The notes beneath the pieces were generated by a model. The model was given only the letters and a program-made list of their open reading frames with translations, was not told the origin of the DNA and did no database searches. 7,168 nt of DNA from Flavobacteriales bacterium (GTDB lineage Bacteria; Bacteroidota; Bacteroidia; Flavobacteriales_D; SKUL01). A program made the translations under genes and the position numbers. Shown piece by piece: positions 1 to 6,647 of the stretch. Each line of letters opens with the position of its first letter. The stretch's first letter is position 1. The DNA lies in the NCBI GenBank assembly GCA_007129985.1, contig SKUL01000306.1:1-7168 (forward strand), in the 5' to 3' direction.

Positions 1-1409
1 CGCAGGGCTTCCCAGAATCGCTCCATGTTTTCGGGGGTTTTCTTGTCCCAAAAGGTAATGTTGTTGAACACGTTGTCGCTAAAAACGACCGGTTCCTGGG
101 TGATATAACCGATGTTTTTCTGGTAGCTGCGAATATCAAAATCAGAAATGGCTTTGCCGTTGACAAGCATTTTGCCAGAATCGGGTTGTACCAAACCTGC
201 GATGAGATTTACGAGAGTGGTTTTACCGCTTCCGCTCTCACCTACAAAGGCAATGGTTCGTTTTTTTTCAATATTTAGGTTGATGCTATTAAGAATTGGT
301 TCTTGACTATAAGCGAAGCTGATATCCTGCAGCGTAATTCGTTCCACATCTTCATCGAAAATATTCGACAGGGTAGCTTCTTCATTGGTTTTAGCTTCAT
401 TCATAAAATCAATCATATTATCAATGGATCCACAATTAGAGAGGAATCCATTCCAGCTTGATTGTAGCTGCATGAGACTGGTCAGAGCCCTGTAAAGGAA
501 TAGCAAGCTCAGCACAACAACAGCAATTGACTGGTTAAAAACAACATATTGAACCATAACAACAGCTATCACCACAGCTATGATTATAGGTTCACGGGTG
601 CTTTGCATAATTGCGCCGAGCGTTCCAATGCTCTTGCTCGCGACTTCAACCTCGTCAGCTTTTTCCTTTAAACGCGTGGCATAGCGATCTAACCCGCCTA
701 CTGCTTTGAGGTACTTAAAAGCATACACTTTTTCAATGAGGTAACGCTGAAACCCATGTCCCGAGGCAGAAATTTCCTTAGACAAGCCTTTGGATTTCTT
801 GTAGATACTGCGATACATTAAGTTGGTCAGCAAGCTACCGACAATCACAAACACCCCCATCAAAGCATTGGTAGCCAACGTAAGAAGCAGGTATACTGCG
901 ACCAATACCAGATGTTGCATGGCGAAAAAGTATCGATTAAATGCATTGATTACACGAGATACTTCGCTTCCCATCGTGTTTTGAATTCGGCCTGCATCAG
1001 ACAAGACGAAGAACTTATAGTTCAAGGAGCCGAGCGCATCAATCGTTTCGTGGCGCATCTTTCGCACAAAAAACCTTCTGGTATTCACCATGTAGGTCAG
1101 GTAGAAATACTTTGCTACTCCCTTGAGGACGAAGATGCCAAGCATGAAGACGAGAACTGTTTCGATCACCAATTGGAGCCCGATACCATTTAAGAAGTCA
1201 AGCAGAAATCGCAAATTCCCAAGATCCTCCGGATTGGGTTGGCTCGCTCCGTCAATTGTTTGCAATAGGGAAAGAAGCATCGCTAATCCAAAGCCGTCTA
1301 GCATTCCCACGGCGATGCTAAACACCAGAGCTATGAATATCCGATATCTCAGATGACTGAAAAAGAAAAAAAAGTACCGAAGTTTGTTATGCAGCAGGTT
1401 TCTAAACAA
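1..1409 (-). CDS. ABC exporter, fused membrane and ATPase domains (partial, 3' end outside window)
   Basis: This is a type IV (MsbA/PglK-like) ABC half-transporter that probably flips or exports a lipid-linked saccharide across the inner membrane. About 469 codons are visible. The N-terminal half has several hydrophobic helices (about 24-50, 80-100, 165-205, 270-315). The nucleotide-binding domain begins near residue 358, with the A-loop tyrosine Y367, Walker A at 390-397 (G-E-S-G-S-G-K-T) and the Q-loop Q438. The LSGGQ signature, Walker B and H-loop lie beyond base 1. No ATG fits the N-terminus: the frame is closed by TAG at 1428-1430 and the first internal ATG (1302-1304, residue 36) would cut into the first helix. 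I therefore chose TTG at 1407-1409, giving an N-terminus F-R-N-L-L-H-N-K-L-R-Y. It lies 77 bp downstream of the Wzc-like gene on the same strand, which suggests one polysaccharide-export operon. Family membership is firm; the substrate is inferred from context. Confidence 0.87.
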   Translation of the reverse strand, partial: MFRNLLHNKLRYFFFFFSHLRYRIFIALVFSIAVGMLDGFGLAMLLSLLQTIDGASQPNPEDLGNLRFLLDFLNGIGLQLVIETVLVFMLGIFVLKGVAKYFYLTYMVNTRRFFVRKMRHETIDALGSLNYKFFVLSDAGRIQNTMGSEVSRVINAFNRYFFAMQHLVLVAVYLLLTLATNALMGVFVIVGSLLTNLMYRSIYKKSKGLSKEISASGHGFQRYLIEKVYAFKYLKAVGGLDRYATRLKEKADEVEVASKSIGTLGAIMQSTREPIIIAVVIAVVMVQYVVFNQSIAVVVLSLLFLYRALTSLMQLQSSWNGFLSNCGSIDNMIDFMNEAKTNEEATLSNIFDEDVERITLQDISFAYSQEPILNSINLNIEKKRTIAFVGESGSGKTTLVNLIAGLVQPDSGKMLVNGKAISDFDIRSYQKNIGYITQEPVVFSDNVFNNITFWDKKTPENMERFWEAL

Positions 1410-1486
1410 AGCTGATATTTTTTGATGCTACAAAGAAACTGTTTTCATCAGACGAACGGGAAACAAGCCAGCACACAGAAACGGAA

Positions 1487-3862
1487 CTATTCGCGTTTTT
1501 GACTGGAGTCTTTACCATAGCCGTAGCCATACCCATAACCGTAGCCATACCCATAACCGTATCCATACCCATATTTACTGTAGTAATACTTCCAGCGCTT
1601 TTGCTTGATACCATTGAGCAGCAAAGCGACATGACTGAGCTTGTTGGCGTCCACCACTTCCTCCAGGTAGCGAACACCTTGCTTGGTAGCTCTGGTGGTG
1701 TTCATAACGAACAGAGCATTGTTGGTGTATTTTATTAGAACCAAAGCATCGCTTATGAGTAATAGAGGTGGTGTATCCAGAATAATGTAATGATAACTTT
1801 CTTTCAGTTTATCAATCAATTCGGTTACACGATCGTGCAATACAAGTTCGGAAGCGTTTGGCGGAATAGGGCCTGCCGTCATGATGTGTAGATTCTCTAC
1901 AGAGCTGTGCTGTATTGACTCCTCAAGGCTGGTTTTACCAACGATAAAGGTTGACAACCCAATTTGGTTGGGAAGCCCTATTGAGGAATGCACTTTGGGC
2001 TTGTGGAGGTCAAAATCAAGCAGAATGGTCTTCTTGCCTGCTTTGGCAATCATGGCCGCTAAATTGATATTGACGAAGGTCTTTCCCTCTCCGGGGTGCA
2101 ACGACGTGCTCAGCATGACCTGTGTACCGTCAGATCCACTAAGAAACTGCAGGTTAGTTCTGATTGCCCGAAAAGACTCAGCAATATTAGACTTAGGATT
2201 ATCTACAACCACCAACCTTGACTCCCCTGTATCTGGATAGAGAGGTAATCCGCCCAGTACAGGCAAGTTGGAGATGTGCTTAAGTTCACGGGTGTTTTCT
2301 ATGCGCTCAAAGAGCATCAATCGAATGAATCCGATAAGAACAGCCAATGCAAAGCCAGCACCCATGAAGATGTACCATATGCGCTGCTTGTTGGGACCAA
2401 CTATCCCTAATGATCTTGATCGCTCAATAATGCTCGTTTGAGGAATAATAGCTGCTCTGGCAATTACTGTATTGGCGCGTTTCTCCAAAAGGAACATGTA
2501 CATATCCTCATTCACCTTTCTTTTACGCTCAATATTCAAAATTTCGCGTTGGGACCTCGGTATTTCGCGAATCAGCCTTTCTATCTGTCCGATCTGATCA
2601 ATCAATCCGGCTCTTTTTTGCAGCATCGCTTCGCGGGTGTTTCCAAGATAAACCAGAATATCTTTTCGCAAGGCCTGCATTGCTTCGACCGATTCTCGTA
2701 TCCGCGGATTTTCGTCCGTAGCATTGAACGAGCTCATGTTTCTTTCTATCTGCCGCTCATATAGCTCACTTAGAGACCTCTTGAGGAATGCGTCATCATC
2801 AAGCACGTAATAGGACGGAGGAAGAAGTCGCTCCTGATCACTTTTGAAAACGTACTGCTCCAGCGCCTCAATAGAACGCAGCGCGAGATCCAACCTTCTC
2901 ACCTCAGAATCAAAACTGCTGATGTTATCAAAGTGTTTGCGCTCCTCTCGTGACAAATCAAGAATAGCTTGACCTTCCTTATACTGTTCCAGATCTGTTT
3001 CGAGGCTGTCGAGAATTGAAGCTACCCGGCTTAGCTGACGATCAATATAATCCAGTGTATTATCATTCAATTCCTTCTGGTTGTCGAGTGTACTCTGGAT
3101 GTAAGTCACTGAAAGACTATCCAGAAAAAGTCTAGCTCGCTGCTCTACGCCATCCTCTATCGAAAGCTCCAGAATACTGGTAAAGTCTACGTTCTGAATG
3201 TTCAAGCCCCTTTTGTACCTACTCACAAGATAAGGCAAACTGTTTACCTGAAACTGGTAGTTATTCACCGCCAAACGCATGAAGGCCTCATCGCTAAGAT
3301 GAGGACTTTTTTGAATTATGATGACAAAGTCGTCGCCAACAACCTGTTCATTGAATCGGAAAACTTTTTCCGTTTCAACATTATTTTTCAGATAGCTCAG
3401 TCCATATTCTTCAGGGGATAGAATCTCAATATCAATAAGTTTCTGGTACAGCTTCGCATTCAGTAGCTTGACATCAATTTCAAGCGCATCAAAATGAGTG
3501 ACCTCTGTGGTTTTGACCTTTCCTTTGATAAAATACGAAATACTGAAGTTCAGCTTTTTAATCGTTCTTTCAATCAAGTCATGCGATTTCAGCACGCGTT
3601 TCTGATTGGTGATATCTGCATAGTTTTGGTAAAATCCTGAAAGCCCTCTATACACCTGAGACTGCAACTCATAACCAGATTCGGGCTTCAATAGTATCTC
3701 CACCTTCGCGGCATAAATGTCTGCCATTCGGTGCGTGTAGAAATATGCCGCTAAACCAGCAAGAGCAGTGAACAATACCACCAAATACCAGTTCTTGCCG
3801 ATAAACTTGCCAACCACCCTGAGGTCATCAGCTTCTATCACTCCCCCCTTTTTTTCGGCCAT
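1487..3862 (-). CDS. wzc: Wzc-like polysaccharide co-polymerase with BY-kinase domain
   Basis: This 791-aa inner-membrane protein should control chain length and export of capsular or exopolysaccharide through cycles of tyrosine autophosphorylation. Order of parts: short cytoplasmic N-terminus; TM1 about 25-43; Wzz-type domain to about 110; periplasmic region with coiled coil about 260-460; GNVR-type segment about 430-512 (V450-N451, Y455, L458-L459); TM2 about 495-515; then the cytoplasmic kinase. Kinase motifs: Walker A P590-T595 with K594, Walker A' with D616 and D618 (L-L-D-F-D-L-H-K-P), Walker B with D696 (I-I-L-D-T-P-P). The C-terminus is the tyrosine cluster: Y759-Y761, then ten Tyr-Gly pairs (764-783), 13 tyrosines in all, then a short charged end. 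All hallmark residues are present, so it should be active. The ATG at 3862 follows a TAnnTTTG element by about 24 bp. The ABC exporter gene follows downstream. Confidence 0.95.
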   Translation of the reverse strand: MAEKKGGVIEADDLRVVGKFIGKNWYLVVLFTALAGLAAYFYTHRMADIYAAKVEILLKPESGYELQSQVYRGLSGFYQNYADITNQKRVLKSHDLIERTIKKLNFSISYFIKGKVKTTEVTHFDALEIDVKLLNAKLYQKLIDIEILSPEEYGLSYLKNNVETEKVFRFNEQVVGDDFVIIIQKSPHLSDEAFMRLAVNNYQFQVNSLPYLVSRYKRGLNIQNVDFTSILELSIEDGVEQRARLFLDSLSVTYIQSTLDNQKELNDNTLDYIDRQLSRVASILDSLETDLEQYKEGQAILDLSREERKHFDNISSFDSEVRRLDLALRSIEALEQYVFKSDQERLLPPSYYVLDDDAFLKRSLSELYERQIERNMSSFNATDENPRIRESVEAMQALRKDILVYLGNTREAMLQKRAGLIDQIGQIERLIREIPRSQREILNIERKRKVNEDMYMFLLEKRANTVIARAAIIPQTSIIERSRSLGIVGPNKQRIWYIFMGAGFALAVLIGFIRLMLFERIENTRELKHISNLPVLGGLPLYPDTGESRLVVVDNPKSNIAESFRAIRTNLQFLSGSDGTQVMLSTSLHPGEGKTFVNINLAAMIAKAGKKTILLDFDLHKPKVHSSIGLPNQIGLSTFIVGKTSLEESIQHSSVENLHIMTAGPIPPNASELVLHDRVTELIDKLKESYHYIILDTPPLLLISDALVLIKYTNNALFVMNTTRATKQGVRYLEEVVDANKLSHVALLLNGIKQKRWKYYYSKYGYGYGYGYGYGYGYGYGYGKDSSQKRE
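1514..1573 (-). repeat. 18-bp tandem repeat encoding ten Tyr-Gly dipeptides
   Basis: Read on the minus strand, three imperfect 18-bp units (tatggg-tatggc-tacggt and close variants; 1573-1556, 1555-1538, 1537-1520) plus a 6-bp remnant encode residues 764-783 of the Wzc-like kinase. Units differ only at third codon positions, so the amino-acid pattern is perfectly uniform. The near identity at DNA level would allow copy-number change in 18-bp steps without loss of frame. Confidence 0.93.
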
Positions 3863-3885
3863 GTAATTTGGTTGGTATTAGCCTG

Positions 3886-3893
3886 CAAATATA
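3886..3893 (-). promoter_or_regulatory. Candidate -7 promoter element of the wzc operon
   Basis: The minus strand reads TATATTTG, a perfect match to the Bacteroidota TAnnTTTG -7 element, 23 bp upstream of the wzc-like ATG. Nineteen bases further upstream, where a -33 TTG is expected, the sequence is GTG (3915-3913), so the upstream box is weak. It falls inside a short dyad, CACCC-TTCTT-GGGTG (3913-3927). Transcription would begin near 3879, giving a leader of under 20 nt. Confidence 0.5.
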
Positions 3894-3981
3894 GGAATCA
3901 TCGCCCACACCTCACCCTTCTTGGGTGGCTTCATTGAAATCGCCACACAACAAATCGAGAAGAAAAACTGAGTTTCTAAAA

Positions 3982-4007
3982 TGGACATAATACAAAAAAT
4001 GTGGACA
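3982..4007. repeat. Paired TGGACA direct repeats in the divergent intergenic region
   Basis: TGGACA occurs at 3982-3987 and again at 4002-4007, exactly 20 bp apart, about two helical turns. The pair lies upstream of the -33 box of the exosortase-module promoter (4027). Same-face direct hexamers in this position could be an activator site, but six-base matches also occur by chance. Confidence 0.25.
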
Positions 4008-4015
4008 ACTGATTT

Positions 4016-4041
4016 TTTGAAGTGAGTTGCGTAACTTCAAA
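4016..4041. promoter_or_regulatory. Perfect 8-bp inverted repeat over the -33 box (candidate operator)
   Basis: TTTGAAGT at 4016-4023 is the exact reverse complement of ACTTCAAA at 4034-4041, with a 10-bp gap. The dyad centre falls at 4028.5, within the TTG (4027-4029) proposed as the -33 element. The half-site centres are 18 bp apart, which suits a dimeric regulator. A second smaller palindrome, AACTT-CA-AAGTT (4033-4044), shares its right arm. The position over the promoter argues for protein binding rather than termination; the regulator is unknown. Confidence 0.45.
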
Positions 4042-4056
4042 GTTTAACTATCTTTG
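4027..4056 (+). promoter_or_regulatory. Candidate promoter of the exosortase module
   Basis: TTG at 4027-4029 and TATCTTTG at 4049-4056 are separated by 19 bp, matching the Bacteroidota -33/-7 promoter pattern (TTG, 19-21 bp, TAnnTTTG). Transcription would start around 4060-4064, leaving a leader of about 16-20 nt before the ATG at 4080. It should drive the sorting-signal peptide gene, the exosortase and the downstream membrane protein. Confidence 0.62.
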
Positions 4057-4079
4057 CTTCCAGAAAGTACGGATACAAG

Positions 4080-4283
4080 ATGAAAACGTTTCTCCAGCTA
4101 ACACTTATCACTCTCCTGATAGCTTTCCCTCTATTATTGGCTGCTCAGCCTTCGAGCGGAGGAGCTGGTCCTCCTTGTTTTCCGCCGCCTTGTATACCCA
4201 TCGATGGCGGCACTACACTCCTCATTGCTGCTGGTCTGGCTATTGGTGGTAAGAAGGCCTACGACCTTCGCAAAAATCGGTAG
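4080..4283 (+). CDS. Small secreted peptide with C-terminal PID-type sorting signal (putative exosortase substrate)
   Basis: This 67-aa protein has three parts and almost nothing else. An N-terminal signal peptide covers residues 1-22 (K2, hydrophobic core 5-20, A21-A22 before Q23). A short Gly/Pro-rich linker (24-39) contains two cysteines, C33 and C38, separated by F-P-P-P. A C-terminal tripartite sorting signal consists of P40-I41-D42-G43-G44, a hydrophobic helix (45-57) and a basic tail (K58-R67). It resembles small Bacteroidota proteins with a so-called PID-CTERM domain, recognised from memory. It sits 15 bp upstream of an exosortase, the expected processing enzyme. If signal peptidase and exosortase both cut, about 17 residues remain (roughly 23-39). 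The role of the mature peptide is unknown. It is real rather than a chance ORF because of its architecture, position and well-placed promoter. Confidence 0.85.
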   Translation: MKTFLQLTLITLLIAFPLLLAAQPSSGGAGPPCFPPPCIPIDGGTTLLIAAGLAIGGKKAYDLRKNR

Positions 4284-4298
4284 GGGTTTTTATCTTCC

Positions 4299-4847
4299 AT
4301 GTTACGCACCATTTGGTCTAACACGTTTTACCGCTTTCTTATTACCGCGGGACTCATTCTTCTTTGCTGGAATTTGCTTTACGATCAATGGCTTCAGCCC
4401 AATACGCTGATTGACCGTCTGGTGATTGACAACCTTATCTTCTTCAGCTCCATTATTCTTGAGACGATGGGCTACGATCTGATGCCGGCTCCACCAGCTG
4501 CGCAACAAATACGTACCATCGGTATTGACGGCAGTACCGGGGTTTGGATTGGCGACCCCTGCAATGGAATCACTTTGTTTGCCCTGTTCGTTGCCTTTAT
4601 GCTGGCTTACCCCGGACCTGTCCTCAAGAAACTTTGGTACATCCCTCTGGGCATCATTGTTATCCATTTCGTGAACATTATCCGAATCGTAGCGCTCACC
4701 ATTATTGTGGCAGTGCGACCTGAGTGGCTTGAATTCAATCACAACTACACCTTCTATGTAATGGTTTACTCGGCAGTATTTGCACTTTGGTACATCTGGG
4801 CTTTCAGGTTGAGCAAAGATTCCAGCCCGGCTATCCCCTCCTCGTGA
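4299..4847 (+). CDS. Exosortase/archaeosortase family protein (compact Bacteroidota type, XrtX-like)
   Basis: This is a 182-aa multi-pass membrane cysteine transpeptidase that should cleave the C-terminal sorting signal of secreted proteins and may transfer them to another molecule. The family catalytic residues are all visible: C88 in G-D-P-C-N-G, R129 in the N-I-I-R-I segment, and H148 in F-N-H-N-Y. About five hydrophobic helices are seen (10-28, 41-56, 90-106, 112-138, 150-170). It is much shorter than proteobacterial XrtA/EpsH proteins (about 280 aa or more) and similar in size to compact Bacteroidota exosortases such as XrtF. The upstream gene encodes a likely substrate, and the downstream membrane gene overlaps its stop, so this looks like a dedicated substrate-enzyme-partner module. 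The subtype name XrtX is tentative, based on the partner gene and PID signal; the family assignment is secure. Confidence 0.92.
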   Translation: MLRTIWSNTFYRFLITAGLILLCWNLLYDQWLQPNTLIDRLVIDNLIFFSSIILETMGYDLMPAPPAAQQIRTIGIDGSTGVWIGDPCNGITLFALFVAFMLAYPGPVLKKLWYIPLGIIVIHFVNIIRIVALTIIVAVRPEWLEFNHNYTFYVMVYSAVFALWYIWAFRLSKDSSPAIPSS

Positions 4848-5329
4848 GCAATGGTGTCAAATACTGGACCCTAGCAGCTCTGGCTCTTCTCTTCATTGCC
4901 GCCGGTTACACCCGCGATTTCTGGGCATTGAATGTAAACTACGTCCTATACTTTTTGCAAAGTGGTCGGGAAACGTGGGAAGGCCACTCCTTTTTCAACT
5001 TTATGCTCCCATGGCCTTCGCAGCACATTTATTATACCAAATACGCCATCACCTTGGTTTTCACATTGGTGAATTTTGTTCTGAGCGTCGCATTCATTTG
5101 GGTTCTTTTTCGAAACAAGGCGCTGCTGAAACTGCTCTTTGCCATTTATGCGGTGGTGACTCTTGTTGCCCTGATTTTCTTCTTAGGAGGTTGGGTTGCA
5201 AACTCTCTTGACGAAGGGTACTCTTACGCGCGACTTTTAATGGGGTTTCTACAATCACCTGTTCCTGTTGCAACACTCAGTTTGGGCTACCCGCTTTATC
5301 GTAACTCGCAAGACTCGATGAAGCGCTAA
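4844..5329 (+). CDS. Exosortase-associated four-helix membrane protein
   Basis: This 161-aa protein has four predicted membrane helices (about 7-22, 67-89, 94-118, 130-150). Between helices 1 and 2 is a hydrophilic, aromatic-rich loop with R24-D25-F26, N30-V31-N32 and several Trp/Phe residues. I chose GTG at 4844-4846, which overlaps the exosortase TGA by 4 bp (GTGA), a classic coupling arrangement. The ATG at 4787 would force a 61-bp overlap and add a polar stretch that does not look like an N-terminus. Bacteroidota exosortase loci often carry such a small membrane partner (described for XrtF and, as I recall, XrtX systems). No catalytic motif is visible. It may help substrate presentation or transfer of the cleaved product; that is inference. 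Confidence 0.8.
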   Translation: MSNGVKYWTLAALALLFIAAGYTRDFWALNVNYVLYFLQSGRETWEGHSFFNFMLPWPSQHIYYTKYAITLVFTLVNFVLSVAFIWVLFRNKALLKLLFAIYAVVTLVALIFFLGGWVANSLDEGYSYARLLMGFLQSPVPVATLSLGYPLYRNSQDSMKR

Positions 5330-5333
5330 TTGC

Positions 5334-5341
5334 TACCTTTG
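5334..5341 (+). promoter_or_regulatory. Candidate -7 promoter element of glyA
   Basis: TACCTTTG matches TAnnTTTG and lies 16 bp before the glyA ATG, just after the stop codon of the membrane protein gene. No TTG is found at the expected -33 distance. It could give glyA a transcript independent of the exosortase module, with a very short leader of about 10 nt. Confidence 0.4.
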
Positions 5342-5357
5342 AGGGCAAATTACCGCC

Positions 5358-6647
5358 ATGAAAGACACAGCCATTTTCAAGCTGATAGAGCAAGAAAAAC
5401 AACGACAACTTAATGGATTGGAGCTTATCGCTTCGGAGAATTTTGTGAGTCCGGATGTACTCGAAGCCATGGGTTCCGTACTCACCAACAAATACGCCGA
5501 GGGGCTGCCCGGAAAACGCTATTACGGTGGCTGTGAAATTGTTGATCAGGTTGAACAGTTGGCTATTGACCGAGTGTGTGAACTCTTCGGCGCAACCTGG
5601 GCAAACGTTCAGCCGCATTCCGGTGCACAGGCAAATGCAGCTGTGATGTTGGCTGTGCTCCAAAGCGGAGATGCCATTCTAGGATTTGACCTCAGCCATG
5701 GAGGCCACCTGACCCACGGCTCACCGGTAAATTTCTCCGGAAAACTGTATGAGCCACATTTTTATGGTGTAAAGCGCGAAACCGGAATGATTGATTATGA
5801 TTCGCTCGAAAGTTCTGCGCGCAGCATCAGACCCAAGCTCATTATCTGTGGTGCCTCGGCTTACTCGCGTGATTGGGACTACGAGCGCATACGATCAGTA
5901 GCGGATGAAGTAGGTGCGCTGGTGCTGGCCGATATCTCCCACCCTTCGGGACTCATTGCAAGCGGTTGGCTGAAAGACCCTTTAGAGCACTGCCACATCG
6001 TCACCACTACCACGCACAAAACTCTGCGTGGCCCGCGAGGTGGACTTATTATGGTGGGGCAGGATTTTGACAATCCCTTCGGTATAAAAACGCCCAAAGG
6101 AGTGGTTCGTAAAATGTCTTCTCTTCTGGACAGCGGAGTGTTTCCCGGTACACAAGGTGGTCCTCTGGAGCACGTCATTGCAGCCAAAGCAGTAGCCTTC
6201 GGAGAGGCACTTCAACCTTCTTTCAAGGACTACACAAAACAAGTGATTACCAACGCCAAAAAACTGGCTGATGAACTGGTGAAAATGGACTACAGCATCA
6301 TTTCCGGTGGTACGGATAACCACAGTATGCTGATTGACCTTCGTTCAAAAAATATCACAGGACGCGATGCTGAAAACGCGCTGGTGGCTGCGGAGATTAC
6401 CGTAAACAAAAATATGGTACCGTTTGATGATCAATCTCCTTTTGTGACTTCGGGTATCCGGATAGGAACCGCGGCTGTTACCACCCGAGGGCTGAAGGAA
6501 GACCACATGGTAGAAATCGCACGTCTCATCAACAAGGTTATCACCAACCGGGAGAATTCAGTTGTGTTGGGCGAGGTGAAAAAATCTGTTCATGACCTGA
6601 TGAGCGCCTTCCCCCTTTTCAACAAAGCCGAATTGGTGAACCCCTGA
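5358..6647 (+). CDS. glyA: Serine hydroxymethyltransferase
   Basis: This 429-aa cytoplasmic PLP enzyme interconverts serine plus tetrahydrofolate with glycine plus 5,10-methylene-tetrahydrofolate, the main source of one-carbon units. Visible landmarks: S26-E27-N28 near the N-terminus, Y55-Y56 in G-K-R-Y-Y-G-G, H87-S88-G89 for cofactor phosphate, H116 stacking on PLP, D192 in A-D-I-S-H-P-S-G, the PLP lysine K221 in T-T-H-K-T-L-R-G-P-R-G-G, and the substrate carboxylate arginine R368 in S-G-I-R-I-G-T. The length is near the family norm of about 415-430, with a slightly extended end after A-F-P-L-F. It starts 28 bp after the exosortase module, but its housekeeping role suggests chance adjacency. 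Its last 19 codons overlap a convergent gene on the other strand. Confidence 0.97.
   Translation: MKDTAIFKLIEQEKQRQLNGLELIASENFVSPDVLEAMGSVLTNKYAEGLPGKRYYGGCEIVDQVEQLAIDRVCELFGATWANVQPHSGAQANAAVMLAVLQSGDAILGFDLSHGGHLTHGSPVNFSGKLYEPHFYGVKRETGMIDYDSLESSARSIRPKLIICGASAYSRDWDYERIRSVADEVGALVLADISHPSGLIASGWLKDPLEHCHIVTTTTHKTLRGPRGGLIMVGQDFDNPFGIKTPKGVVRKMSSLLDSGVFPGTQGGPLEHVIAAKAVAFGEALQPSFKDYTKQVITNAKKLADELVKMDYSIISGGTDNHSMLIDLRSKNITGRDAENALVAAEITVNKNMVPFDDQSPFVTSGIRIGTAAVTTRGLKEDHMVEIARLINKVITNRENSVVLGEVKKSVHDLMSAFPLFNKAELVNP

Noticed and set aside
912..1356. Plus-strand open frames opposite the exporter gene
   Set aside because: They lie antisense to well-conserved ABC exporter membrane-domain codons and have no recognisable protein features.
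1514..1573. CRISPR-like or minisatellite array
   Set aside because: There are no spacers, the unit is 18 bp with codon-periodic silent changes, and it lies in frame inside a kinase tail, so it is a coding repeat.
1402..1738. Open frames around the Tyr-Gly repeat, giving Met/Gly/Val/Thr-rich repeats on the minus strand and Ile/Pro/Val-rich repeats on the plus strand
   Set aside because: They are frame shadows of the tandem repeat in the kinase gene; the repeated amino acids follow from the 18-bp unit.
4302..4742. 146-aa minus-strand open frame opposite the exosortase
   Set aside because: It is a highly polar sequence antisense to a clear exosortase with all catalytic residues; no start signal or family resemblance.
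4787..4843. ATG at 4787 as start of the exosortase-associated membrane protein
   Set aside because: It would overlap the exosortase by 61 bp and add a polar stretch before the first helix; the GTG at 4844 with a 4-bp overlap is more natural.
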